Source: JBCCAG01 sp050330955 (lineage in GTDB: Bacteria; Cyanobacteriota; Cyanobacteriia; CAKZMO01). Taken from it: 60,189 nt of DNA. The stretch covers positions 1 through 60,189 of the forward strand of contig JBHJHJ010000080.1 in assembly GCA_050330955.1 (NCBI GenBank), given 5' to 3'. Below, piece after piece: positions 18,542 through 27,349 of the stretch (the first letter of the stretch is position 1; every line of letters begins with the position of its first letter). The notes below the pieces were generated by a model that saw only the letters and a list, made by a program, of their open reading frames with translations, was not told the DNA's origin and did no database searches. A program made the translations under genes and the position numbers.

Positions 18542-19654
18542 ATGGTGAAGCGTAAAGCCTTACAGGATAACATCCTAAATTCGTGGCTAAAACAGCTCTT
18601 TGTTCAGCTTGTAGTTGAGCGGACTGGGATCAAGGTTAGAGAAAACGACCAAGAGGTTTTTGAACGAATCATTGCGACCCGGCTTCAGTCGCTGGGGCTG
18701 TCTTTCCCTGAAGAGTACTACCAGCTCTTGGAGGCTCAGACCCAGGCGAGCGAGGCAGAGTGGAAAAGCTTTATTGCAGAAATCACAAATTCTGAAAGCT
18801 TCTTTTTCCGAGACAAGGGTCAAATCAAGCTGTTGAAAGACTATCTCCTGCCTGAGTTAATTCGAGCGAGACGCGGCGAGAAAACCCTACGCATTTGCAG
18901 CGCCGGGTGCTCAACTGGGGAGGAGCCCTACTCCATCGCGATGCTGCTGCAAGATTTGATCCCTGATTTTCAGACCTGGGAAATTACTATTCTAGGGGTT
19001 GACCTTAACGCAGCCGCAGTTGAAAAAGCTCGGACAGGCCTCTACCGCCCCTGGTCATTTAGAGGGGTAGATCCAGCCCTGAAGCAGCGCTTCTTCACTG
19101 AAAAAGGTGGCCTATGTTGCATTGCTCAAAGCATTAAAGATATGGTCTACTTTCAAACCGGGAATCTATTGCAAGACGACTTCCGCAGTTTGGAATTCAG
19201 CCTGGAGTCAATGGACCTAATTGTGTGCCGCAACGTCTTCATCTACTTCAGCGATGCGGCAATTGAGCAGGTGCTCGATAAGTTTTACCACGCCCTCAAT
19301 CCTGATGGATACCTTTTAGTGGGTCACGCGGAGCTGCACAGCCAAAAACTAACCCAGTTTCGGGTCAAGGTCTTCGAAGAATCGATCGCTTACCAGCGAT
19401 CGCCTGGCGCGACAAGCGTTCGGCCCCGCCCCCAGCATGTGCCCTCAACCCGCCGATTGAGCGCTTCAGAAGCCGCTCCAAAAGATCTGCGTAGTCTAAA
19501 TCAGCAGCTTGAAGGCAATACCACCAAAATGCAGCAATCAGCGCTGGGTCTATTGAGGCAGCTTCCAGCAGATATGCGAATTCCCCGGTTGGGAAATTTG
19601 ACGGCGTCTGAGCTGATCGCGCAAATTGAGCAAAACCTAAACGCAACTAAATAG
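18542..19654 (+). CDS. cheR: Chemotaxis receptor methyltransferase
   Basis: A 370-residue protein from the ATG at 18542 (MVKRKALQDN); a TTG at 18533 is an alternative. An N-terminal helical CheR domain (about 10-85, with RIIATRLQSLGL and ITNSESFFFRD) is followed by a SAM-binding Rossmann domain with CSAGCSTGEEPYSIAM, the acidic GVDLNAAAVEKA and the LIVCRNVFIYF motif. A C-terminal extension of about 85 residues, basic then helical, has no domain I recognise. It methylates receptor glutamates using S-adenosylmethionine. Downstream, the CheW gene begins only 7 bases after its stop. Confidence 0.95.
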   Translation: MVKRKALQDNILNSWLKQLFVQLVVERTGIKVRENDQEVFERIIATRLQSLGLSFPEEYYQLLEAQTQASEAEWKSFIAEITNSESFFFRDKGQIKLLKDYLLPELIRARRGEKTLRICSAGCSTGEEPYSIAMLLQDLIPDFQTWEITILGVDLNAAAVEKARTGLYRPWSFRGVDPALKQRFFTEKGGLCCIAQSIKDMVYFQTGNLLQDDFRSLEFSLESMDLIVCRNVFIYFSDAAIEQVLDKFYHALNPDGYLLVGHAELHSQKLTQFRVKVFEESIAYQRSPGATSVRPRPQHVPSTRRLSASEAAPKDLRSLNQQLEGNTTKMQQSALGLLRQLPADMRIPRLGNLTASELIAQIEQNLNATK

Positions 19655-19661
19655 AACAACT

Positions 19662-20699
19662 ATGGCCGCTTATTTTCTCTTTCGCCTTAATCAGCAGCTC
19701 GCCGCAATTGAGGCAGCCTGCGTGGAAGAGGTGTTCGCTATCCCCGAGCTGACGCTGATTCCAGATGCGCCCCTAGGCATCGTTGGGGTGCTGGATCTGC
19801 GGGGCGAAATCCTGCCGGTGCTCGATCTCAGGCTGAGTGCCGACCGCCAGCATCAGCTCACGGACAATGTGCTGGTGCTCAGCCACGCCGATCTCAAAGT
19901 TGGCATTATCGTCAGCGCGGCCCAGGGCCTCCGCGAGATTTCGACAGAGGCGATCGCCCCCCGCGTGGCTGAATATCAAGGCCTATTTAGGCTTGGCGTC
20001 AGCGACATGCTGGCGGGTGTGGTGATTGAGGCAGAACCGATTCTTGTCTTGAACAACCCGAAGCGCTGGTTGAACACGAACAGCATTCAGCAGGTGGTTT
20101 CGGTGACGAGCTTCTTGATCGACAAAATTCATGACGAGGCGAGCCCTGAAGCTTCCTTTAGCGCTGCGTTTCCGCCTGAGGCGCAAGTCGTGCTTCGTCG
20201 GCGGGCTGAGGAGCTGCGGCGATTGCAGGGCGATAGTGACGCGGATGAAGATTTGACCAACATGGTGGTGATGACCGTTGGCGGTCAGCTTTTCGGCATT
20301 GACGCCCAAACGGCTCGGGAGTTCATCACGGTGAATCAAGCGATGCCCATCCCCTGCTGCCCGCCCCACATCGTGGGCAGCGTCAACCTGCGGGGGGAGA
20401 TTTTGACCGTGCTGGACGTGTGTCAGCCGCTGGGCTTGCCCAGCTCAGCGCTGGCGCGGGTGCCGAAGGCTGTCGTCGTCGAGGCTGACGAGACGGCGGT
20501 GGCAATAGTGGTGGATGACGTGCGCGACGCCATGTTTTCCCTCAGCCCTCGGGAAGTTACTCAGGTTCCGCAAAAGGCGATCGCGGTGAAGCCAGACTAT
20601 GTTCAAGGCGTCGCATCCTACGACGGAGAGGCACTGTATGTGCTAGATTTACCTACCCTTCTGAAGAGCCAGGAGGTGGTCGTCAATGAGATGCTTTGA
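19662..20699 (+). CDS. Double CheW-domain coupling protein
   Basis: A 345-residue protein with two CheW-like domains. The first covers about residues 1-140 (YFLFRLNQQLAAIEAACVEEV, VLDLRGEILPVLDL). The second covers about 205-340 (MTVGGQLFGIDAQTAREFI, SVNLRGEILTVLDV, VASYDGEALYVLDL). A helical, charged linker joins them. CheW couples receptor tips to CheA. A tandem version could bridge two receptor or kinase sites in one array; this is inference. It is the last gene of the operon and ends 4 bases from the convergent histidine kinase gene. Confidence 0.93.
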   Translation: MAAYFLFRLNQQLAAIEAACVEEVFAIPELTLIPDAPLGIVGVLDLRGEILPVLDLRLSADRQHQLTDNVLVLSHADLKVGIIVSAAQGLREISTEAIAPRVAEYQGLFRLGVSDMLAGVVIEAEPILVLNNPKRWLNTNSIQQVVSVTSFLIDKIHDEASPEASFSAAFPPEAQVVLRRRAEELRRLQGDSDADEDLTNMVVMTVGGQLFGIDAQTAREFITVNQAMPIPCCPPHIVGSVNLRGEILTVLDVCQPLGLPSSALARVPKAVVVEADETAVAIVVDDVRDAMFSLSPREVTQVPQKAIAVKPDYVQGVASYDGEALYVLDLPTLLKSQEVVVNEML

Positions 20700-20703
20700 G
20701 GCT

Positions 20704-22728
20704 CTAAGTCAGCTTCGGCCAGGTAAATCGAAACACAGCCCCCTCTCCCAGCTCAGACTCAACCCAGATTTTGCCTCCCTCCATCTCCACAATTTTCTTA
20801 ACCAGCGATAGCCCGATCCCTGTATTCTCCGCGCTGTCGCGAGACTTTAAGGTTTCAAAAATGCCGAAGATGCGCTCATGGTATTCCGGTCTGATGCCAG
20901 GGCCGTCATCGCTCACAGCAAACGTGTACAGGTGATCCCGCTCTTGGAGCGAAATTTTCACCGTGCCGTCGCGGCGATCGCTATGCTTGATGGCGTTGCC
21001 AATCAAATTGGCAAAAACCCGCTGCAGCAGCAGTCTTCTCGTCTCGATAGTGGGAAGGTTAGACTGCACTTGAATGGTGAATGACTCTGGCGGGGCAAGG
21101 GAATCCACTACCTCCGCGAGCATTTGATTGAGGTCCACCACCTCCACTGCCACGCTGGAGCGCCCCACCCGAGAAAATTCCAAGAGACCGTTGATCAGCG
21201 CATTCATCCGCGCGACCCGCTGACGCAGCAGTTGCAGTTGAGCCTTGTTGTCCCCAGGTAAGCGATCGCCCAAGTCTTCTTCCAGCCACATCGACAAATT
21301 ATCAATCGCCCTCAGCGGCGCCTTGAGGTCGTGGGAGACCGCGTAGGTGAATTGGTCTAAATCTTGGTTGCGCTCTTCTAGCTTGGCCTTCTGGTCTTCA
21401 AGCTGCAGCAGTGAAGACTGGAGCTGTTTCGAAAGTTTGTTGAATGTGGTGGTGATTGCCCCGATATCATTCAGGCGGGTGATAGTGCCAGGCTTTTCCC
21501 CGTTGCCTGAGGCGACGTCGGTGGCCGTCGCGGCAAGATTCGCAATGGGCCGGATGAACGAGCGCAGCACCAGCCAACTGATGAGCAACAGCAAGGCGAA
21601 GGCAAGCAGCCCCAACGCGATCGCAGAGTGGAGGTAGCTCGTATCGATAGCCAGATCTGACTCGGGCAGCACCACCACAATCAGCCAGTCCAAGCCCCGC
21701 TTATCTGCGTAGGGCCGCACCTGCAAAAAGTAGCGATCGCTATCCAGCATAAAGCTCTCTTGCTGCGCTGATTCGATAGCCCTAAGGTCTCCAAATGCTT
21801 GCCACAGCGACTGGGCTGCATTTTGAGTGATGCTAGAGCGACTTTCGCTTGCCTGAAGTCGCTTGGCCTCTCCGTCTATGACGTCAAAAGGTTGCTCTGC
21901 GGTAGAAGCCGCGACCAAAGCCCCAGAGCGCTCCATAATAAAAACCTCGCCAGACTCTCCAACATCCAGGGTCTGCAAAAAAGCGTTGATGTCCGACAGG
22001 ATTAGGTCTGTGAGAGCAACGCCCTGAAAGACACCGGCTTGGTCATAAAAGGCCTGCACCGCAGAGACGACGTAGATGGGCTGGGAGGAGTAGGTAAAGA
22101 TGTCGGTCCACTGTCCTTGCTCAGCCGCCTTACCAATGTCATACCAGGGCCGCACCCGTGGGTCGTAGTTGGGGTTGCCGGTGTAGGCCAGCTCTGTCGG
22201 GTTGCCGGCGTCGTCGGCGCGATACATGTGCAGCTTCCCCTCAGGCGATTTGCTATCGCGGTGCCCGACGCGAAAGACTTGCCCTCGGCGATCGCCAGCG
22301 ATATACGCCCCGTCCTTGCGGCCAAACCCAATGGAGCTCAGGGAGTCATAGACCTGAATCTGTCGCCAAAACCTTAGCTCTGTTTTGCGAATGTCGTTGA
22401 CGTCAAGCTGCCCCAGTCGGGCTGAGTCGGCGTTAATTTGGTTGACGATGTGGGGCGTTTCTAGAAAAATTTCAAGCCTGTCGTAGACCTGGTTGCTGAT
22501 TTCGCTGACAAACCGAGACGTAATATCCTCAACGGCCTGCTGGCGCGACCGGGTCAAGAGCCAGCTCGTTAAGCCGATGGCTAGAGCCGCCTGGAGAATG
22601 AACGGCACTGCCAGCACCAGGGTAAAAATCACCTGTAGGCGCGTCAAACGTTTGAGGCGATAGGGCGTTCGGCGATTTGTCGAAGCGCTCTGCAAGGTTG
22701 ATTCAGAGGTTGGACCGGGTTTGTTCAT
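20704..22728 (-). CDS. dCache-HAMP sensor histidine kinase
   Basis: A 674-residue membrane kinase. One membrane helix lies at about residues 28-55 and another at about 368-392. Between them is a large extracytoplasmic dCache-like domain (for example a YDPRVRPWYDIGKAAEQGQW segment). A HAMP domain and short coiled coil follow, then HisKA with the phosphorylated His in FTYAVSHDLKAPLRAIDN, and an ATPase domain with NLIGNAIKHS, SDDGPGI and GIGLSLVKKIV. No receiver is attached and no response regulator gene is adjacent, so it could signal to the nearby PATAN-REC proteins or elsewhere. It converges on the CheW gene with only 4 bases between stop codons. Confidence 0.93.
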   Translation of the reverse strand: MNKPGPTSESTLQSASTNRRTPYRLKRLTRLQVIFTLVLAVPFILQAALAIGLTSWLLTRSRQQAVEDITSRFVSEISNQVYDRLEIFLETPHIVNQINADSARLGQLDVNDIRKTELRFWRQIQVYDSLSSIGFGRKDGAYIAGDRRGQVFRVGHRDSKSPEGKLHMYRADDAGNPTELAYTGNPNYDPRVRPWYDIGKAAEQGQWTDIFTYSSQPIYVVSAVQAFYDQAGVFQGVALTDLILSDINAFLQTLDVGESGEVFIMERSGALVAASTAEQPFDVIDGEAKRLQASESRSSITQNAAQSLWQAFGDLRAIESAQQESFMLDSDRYFLQVRPYADKRGLDWLIVVVLPESDLAIDTSYLHSAIALGLLAFALLLLISWLVLRSFIRPIANLAATATDVASGNGEKPGTITRLNDIGAITTTFNKLSKQLQSSLLQLEDQKAKLEERNQDLDQFTYAVSHDLKAPLRAIDNLSMWLEEDLGDRLPGDNKAQLQLLRQRVARMNALINGLLEFSRVGRSSVAVEVVDLNQMLAEVVDSLAPPESFTIQVQSNLPTIETRRLLLQRVFANLIGNAIKHSDRRDGTVKISLQERDHLYTFAVSDDGPGIRPEYHERIFGIFETLKSRDSAENTGIGLSLVKKIVEMEGGKIWVESELGEGAVFRFTWPKLT

Positions 22729-23036
22729 TAATGCTGTTGCTCGGCACTACCGATTACAGAGTCGCTGTGAGTGACGAGATAACTGGGTGACGCGATGAAT
22801 CCATTATAGGAAGCTGCATTGCGTCTGTTTCTGCGTAGGGAAGAGCACCGGGAGTTTGATGGTTTACATTTCTTAAGATATCTCCAAGGATAGATATCGC
22901 CTCAGCGCGGCTCAATGCGATGATCAAATCTATAAGTAGAGCCAAAGACAACGCTGCGTAGGCTTTTGGCTGCTGCCACTTTCTTTTCACAAACCATGTG
23001 GGCTCCATTTTTTCCCTAGTCGGGGAGGATTTTTCT
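22729..23036. other. Divergent intergenic region, histidine kinase / amylase
   Basis: About 308 bases that must carry the promoters of both divergent genes. The GGGGAGG sequence near 23021-23027 is the ribosome-binding site of the amylase ATG at 23037. I see no RNA gene or repeat. Confidence 0.5.
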
Positions 23037-24515
23037 ATGTCTGCAATAAACGGTGTCATGATGCAGTATTTCCATTGGTATCTTCCTGCCGATGGCTCGC
23101 TGTGGAATGAGCTGGTTGAGCGTGCTCAAGAGCTGGCCGACATCGGCGTTACATCCCTCTGGCTACCGCCTGCCTACAAAGCCGTGGGTGGCGACCAAGA
23201 CGTGGGCTACGGCGTCTACGACATTTACGATCTGGGGGAGTTTGACCAGAAAGGGACAGTGCGCACCAAGTACGGCACCAAGGACGAGTACATTACCGCG
23301 ATTCAAGCCGCCAAGGCAGCGGGCATCCGTGTCTACGCCGATGTGGTGCTCAACCACATGCTGGGCGCCGACCACGGCGAAGAGGCGATCGCCACCCCCT
23401 TTAACCCAGACAACCGGCTGGAGCCCATTGGCGACCCCCGCAATATTCACGCCTACACCCATTTCACCTTTCCCGGTCGCGGCGGCAAGCACTCCGACAT
23501 GGCGTGGCACTGGTGGCACTTCACGGCAGTAGACTACAACGCCTACGACGCTGCCGACAACGCGGTCTTCCTGTTCAAGGGCAAGACCTTCGATAGCGAT
23601 GTGGATCTAGAAAAAGGCGTGTTTGACTACCTGATGGGCTGCGATCTCGACATGCGCCACCCCGAAGTACAGGATGCCTTGAAGCGCTGGGGCGAGTGGT
23701 ATCTCGACACCACCAATGTCGACGGCTTCCGCTTCGACGCCGTGAAGCACGTGCGAGCGGGCTTCTTTCCTGACTGGCTGCGGCACTGCCGGCAGTACGT
23801 GGGTCGCCCCTTGTTTGCCGTGGGGGAATACTGGTCCGCCGAAATCGAGGCGCTACACCACTTCATCGGCGCCACTGGCGGGGACGTGATGCTGTTCGAC
23901 GCGCCGCTGCACTACAACTTTATGGCAGCGAGTAAAGCGGGCAACGACTATGACCTAAGCACCATTTTCGATGGCACCCTGGTGCAGCAGCAGCCTGCCC
24001 TAGCCGTCACCCTGGTCGAAAACCACGACTCCCAGCCGCTGCAGTCGCTGGAGTCAGTGGTGGAGTCTTGGTTCAAACCCCTGGCCTACGCGCTGATCTT
24101 GCTGCGGCAGGACGGCTACCCCTGCCTGTTCTATGCCGACTACTACGGCGCCCACTATGTGGACACCGACAATAACGGCGACGAGCAGGAGATTTGGCTA
24201 GATAGCCACAAATGGCTAATTGACAAGTTCCTAGAGGCGCGCCATGCCTACGGCCACGGGGACCAGTACGACTACTTTGACCACGCCAACACCATCGGCT
24301 GGACGCGGCTGGGCACGGCGGAGAACCCCAGTGGTATGGCGGTGGTGATCAGCAATGGTGACGCGGGCAGCAAATGGATGGAAGTGGGGCAGCCTAACAC
24401 TACCTACGTCGATATCGCTGAGCATGTTGCAGAGCCTGTGACCACCGACGATAGGGGCTGGGCGGATTTCCAGTGTCAGGCCAGGTCTGTATCGGTTTGG
24501 GTGCCGAAGCACTAA
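23037..24515 (+). CDS. Cytoplasmic alpha-amylase (GH13)
   Basis: A 492-residue protein from ATG 23037 (MSAINGVMMQYFHWYLP), chosen because GGGGAGG sits 9 bases upstream; an in-frame start 13 codons earlier is less likely. It has the (beta/alpha)8 GH13 signatures: DVVLNHM, the nucleophile Asp in DGFRFDAVKH, the acid/base Glu in AVGEYWS and the transition-state Asp in VENHDSQ. There is no signal peptide, so it probably acts in the cytoplasm on alpha-1,4-glucans, that is, internal glycogen or maltodextrins. The length and GVMMQYFHWYLP start match bacterial liquefying-type cytoplasmic amylases (GH13_5). Confidence 0.93.
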   Translation: MSAINGVMMQYFHWYLPADGSLWNELVERAQELADIGVTSLWLPPAYKAVGGDQDVGYGVYDIYDLGEFDQKGTVRTKYGTKDEYITAIQAAKAAGIRVYADVVLNHMLGADHGEEAIATPFNPDNRLEPIGDPRNIHAYTHFTFPGRGGKHSDMAWHWWHFTAVDYNAYDAADNAVFLFKGKTFDSDVDLEKGVFDYLMGCDLDMRHPEVQDALKRWGEWYLDTTNVDGFRFDAVKHVRAGFFPDWLRHCRQYVGRPLFAVGEYWSAEIEALHHFIGATGGDVMLFDAPLHYNFMAASKAGNDYDLSTIFDGTLVQQQPALAVTLVENHDSQPLQSLESVVESWFKPLAYALILLRQDGYPCLFYADYYGAHYVDTDNNGDEQEIWLDSHKWLIDKFLEARHAYGHGDQYDYFDHANTIGWTRLGTAENPSGMAVVISNGDAGSKWMEVGQPNTTYVDIAEHVAEPVTTDDRGWADFQCQARSVSVWVPKH

Positions 24516-24526
24516 GGGGGCAAAGC

Positions 24527-24573
24527 TTCGTATCGCTATCGCGCACAACGCGTTGTGGCGATGGCGATACGAA
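24527..24573. terminator. Large hairpin between convergent genes (possible bidirectional terminator)
   Basis: Arms 24527-24550 and 24551-24573 are complementary over 23 bases with one bulged G and one T-G wobble, and the centre is the perfect palindrome CACAACGCGTTGTG. The hairpin fills most of the 82-base gap between the amylase stop and the stop of the convergent glycosyltransferase gene. No T-tract follows on either strand, so it may act by structure alone or protect 3' ends. Confidence 0.6.
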
Positions 24574-24597
24574 CAGCGACCCGCTTACATAGCATCT

Positions 24598-26268
24598 TCA
24601 ACATGCGTAGTGCTGATACTTATAGCCATCCACCCGGTCTGTATCGCGGTAGCGGCAGCCCTGAAGCGGCGATCGCCCCACGTAGTTAACCAGCCACACA
24701 TCCATTGGCCCCTGCTGCCGTAAAGTTTGCCTGAGCTGCCGCTGAAATGAGGGGCTCGGGGTGCCGCAGTTTTGCTCCCCAGTTTTAGCGCAAGGCTGCG
24801 GGTCGAGAAAAAAGCGAGCCTGGGGCAGCAGAGCAGGGCCGCGTGACCTCATCTCCCAGGCGATCGCCATCAGCCGCCCCGTTTGCCCGTGGGACTGGTG
24901 GGAAGCGGCTATTACCACGGGGCGCTGGGATTTTGCCGCCGTTTTGGCGATGGCCGCCGCCACCACGTCGGGGCGGTGCAGCTTTTGGTAGGCCAGGTTG
25001 TGAGTGACGCTGAGGCCGCCTGCGAGGCTGATGAGCAGGGCGGCGACCACTAAAAGTCGGGAATACCGATCAGGGAGCTGCCAGCGGTAGGCTAGCCCCG
25101 CTGCGACTACGCCAATTCCCGCTGGGAAGTAGACGAAGTGATAGCGCAGCACTTGTGCCAAGCCCACCTGGGCTCCGTAGCTCACCCCCCAGAATAGGGC
25201 AATGCAAGTAACGCAGGTGCCCCATAGCGCAAAGGACTGGGGCGGTGCGCTGCGCCACTGTTTGAGGCCCCATATGCTCCATAGGGCGATCGCCCCTGCC
25301 AGCAGTCCGCCCAGCCCTGCAAAGATGCCGGAGACGCCTTGAACCGGCAGTAGATAAGCCATGCTAATGGCGCTTGCCAGTGTGTGGGTGACCGGATTGA
25401 TCCAGTCGATCAATCGCCAGGCGGACTGAATCCACTGGGTCAGGGTCCCCTGGCTTGGAGCAGCGAGCAGGACGAACATCCACACCAGTCCGCTCGCTGC
25501 AGTTCCTATGGCGACAAGGACAACTTGTCCCACAGCCCGACCTAGCCCAGGGGCGCCCCGCCGCCACAAATAGCCCGCAAACCCCGCTAGCACCAATGCC
25601 TGTGAGAGGAGCGCGATCGCCATAAAATAGTGCGTGGCCAGCCCCAGACCGTTGCCCACAATCCACAGGGCCACGAGCCAGTAGGGCAGGGGCTTTCCCT
25701 GGGCCAGCCGGCGCAGCGCCTCCGTTAAACAGCACAGCGATGCCGTAATCCACACCAGGGCGAGAGAATAGTGCCGCGCCTCCTGGGATAAGTAGATGCC
25801 GAAGGGGGAAAGCGCCGCCAGGGCAGCGGAGAAACGGGCCGCAGCAGGAGCGCGCAAGGCTAGCCAGACTAGGCCATAGACTATCGGCGTCAATAGCCCG
25901 CCGATGATAGCGGAGAGCGATCGCGCCAGCGGAATGAGTACGTAGTCTCCATCAGTGTGGGTAGCCTGCAGCCACCCATGCATTAAGACAAAGAACAGGG
26001 GTGGATGGTTACTCTCAGCCAGAAGCATTCGCGAGGCGTCAAGGGCTGTGGCGGTCGCATCGACCTGCAGCGGCTGCAGCAGCGCTGCTGCGGTTAGCAT
26101 CTGCCTCAGAGGCACTTCCCTAAACCCATGCCCAAGGCTAAAGGCCAGGGTTGAAATCTCGTCGGCCCATATTGGCTTGAGATCAAGCTGATAGAGTCGT
26201 AGACCGATGGCGATCGCAGTCCACAACCCCAATACAAGAATTCGAGCCTTGCCAGGCTTGCCTATCAT
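24598..26268 (-). CDS. GT-C-fold membrane glycosyltransferase (ArnT/PMT-like)
   Basis: A 556-residue integral membrane protein with about ten to twelve hydrophobic helices over residues 8-430. The first extracytoplasmic loop has WADE (Asp36-Glu37), the acidic pair that in GT-C enzymes such as ArnT and protein O-mannosyltransferases serves catalysis and metal binding. The C-terminal 120 residues are soluble and contain several Cys residues (near C-x-x-x-x-x-x-C in the QPCAKTGEQNCG segment). Such enzymes transfer sugars from lipid-phosphate donors on the outer face of the membrane. The acceptor is unknown. It is followed on the same strand's upstream side by the DUF2973 gene, 30 bases away. Confidence 0.82.
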   Translation of the reverse strand: MIGKPGKARILVLGLWTAIAIGLRLYQLDLKPIWADEISTLAFSLGHGFREVPLRQMLTAAALLQPLQVDATATALDASRMLLAESNHPPLFFVLMHGWLQATHTDGDYVLIPLARSLSAIIGGLLTPIVYGLVWLALRAPAAARFSAALAALSPFGIYLSQEARHYSLALVWITASLCCLTEALRRLAQGKPLPYWLVALWIVGNGLGLATHYFMAIALLSQALVLAGFAGYLWRRGAPGLGRAVGQVVLVAIGTAASGLVWMFVLLAAPSQGTLTQWIQSAWRLIDWINPVTHTLASAISMAYLLPVQGVSGIFAGLGGLLAGAIALWSIWGLKQWRSAPPQSFALWGTCVTCIALFWGVSYGAQVGLAQVLRYHFVYFPAGIGVVAAGLAYRWQLPDRYSRLLVVAALLISLAGGLSVTHNLAYQKLHRPDVVAAAIAKTAAKSQRPVVIAASHQSHGQTGRLMAIAWEMRSRGPALLPQARFFLDPQPCAKTGEQNCGTPSPSFQRQLRQTLRQQGPMDVWLVNYVGRSPLQGCRYRDTDRVDGYKYQHYAC

Positions 26269-26297
26269 AGAGGGATAGTTTGTCAGTCCGTCGGGCC

Positions 26298-26594
26298 TTA
26301 TTCGGCCTCTTCCGCATCAATGGTGGCGCTGGGGGAAGCCTCATAAAGCTCGTTGAGGCGATCGCGGGCGTCGTCAACTGACATGGACTTCACCACAAGG
26401 TAGGCCTCGCGAATCATGTCCCCTGAATCGTCAAACAGCTCGGGGTGTGTGGGCTGAGGCTGGCGAGACGATGAGCCTTGGGCGCGATAGCCCCGCTGAG
26501 ATTCTGTGCCTAGAATCATCAAATTTTTGATTAAATTGACGATGGCAATGGCCGCCAGGCCAGTGAATGCTAGAACGTACAAAAGGTGAAGCAT
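26298..26594 (-). CDS. DUF2973-type small membrane protein
   Basis: A 98-residue protein with one N-terminal membrane helix (MLHLLYVLAFTGLAAIAIVN) followed by a soluble, acidic tail. I recognise the sequence as the cyanobacterial DUF2973 family. It is regularly found beside a DUF2605 gene, as here. No function is established. The Asp/Glu-rich C-terminus ends DAEEAE. Confidence 0.8.
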   Translation of the reverse strand: MLHLLYVLAFTGLAAIAIVNLIKNLMILGTESQRGYRAQGSSSRQPQPTHPELFDDSGDMIREAYLVVKSMSVDDARDRLNELYEASPSATIDAEEAE

Positions 26595-26755
26595 GGCTCT
26601 ATTGGGGTGATTATTGGACGTTTTTTAAAGCGAGATTTTGATTAAAAAATGGAAGCGAAACCTTTTCTAAAATTGAATTCTCTGTACACAGGCCCCTAAA
26701 CTCGAATCGCTCTCAATCCCCGTAGGACTATCAAACCCAAAACGAGGGGTGATCG

Positions 26756-27073
26756 CTAGGACTCTTTGGAATCCGTTGTGCGCTCCTCAATGGAGACCCG
26801 CCAGCATTCCGCCACTAGCTCGTGCCACCTCCGAACTGCGGCTGGGTCAACGCCCACTTGTTGACCTGTGGATTTGAATAGGGCAATTGCCGCTATCACC
26901 TCTTGCTGCGCCTGGTGGACGCGGGCCAGTAGATCTGCCTGCTGCGCTGTCGATAGGCGAGTCAGCTCGTGGCGCTCTAGCCGCGATCGCGCCTTCCCAA
27001 ACCAGTAGATAAAATCATCCAGCAGCGGCTGGAGCACCGCCTGCAGAAGCTCAGATTGTGAATATCCAGACAT
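26756..27073 (-). CDS. DUF2605-type protein
   Basis: A 105-residue soluble helical protein. The core motif ELLQAVLQPLLDDFIYWFG, the ADLLARVHQAQQEV helix and the WHELVAECW segment match the cyanobacterial DUF2605 family. It lies 161 bases upstream of the DUF2973 gene on the same strand, which is the usual pairing. Function unknown; conservation only in cyanobacteria suggests a lineage-specific role. Confidence 0.8.
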   Translation of the reverse strand: MSGYSQSELLQAVLQPLLDDFIYWFGKARSRLERHELTRLSTAQQADLLARVHQAQQEVIAAIALFKSTGQQVGVDPAAVRRWHELVAECWRVSIEERTTDSKES

Positions 27074-27349
27074 GGGGCTCAGTGCAACCTTTATAAAGCT
27101 ATTGTACCGCCTTTACGTTTTGTTACGGTCTCTCATTCTATAGAGTTTTACAAGCCAATTTACGGCGCCTACAAAATGTGCACTGCAGAACTCCAGGTAG
27201 GGAAATTAGTAGGCCGGGGAATGAGGTCACTCACGCAGGCACCTCCCGTCAACACTCAGGCTAAACAAGTCTGTCAGTGGATAATATGATAAAGACACCG
27301 CTGTCCTCACGGCTGGTGACTGATTTGTTTTTACTACGCTATCCCGCCC

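Noticed and set aside
22754..23059. Open minus-strand frame of 101 codons between histidine kinase and amylase
   Set aside because: It overlaps the amylase start and its ribosome-binding site, has no ribosome-binding site itself and resembles no family I know.
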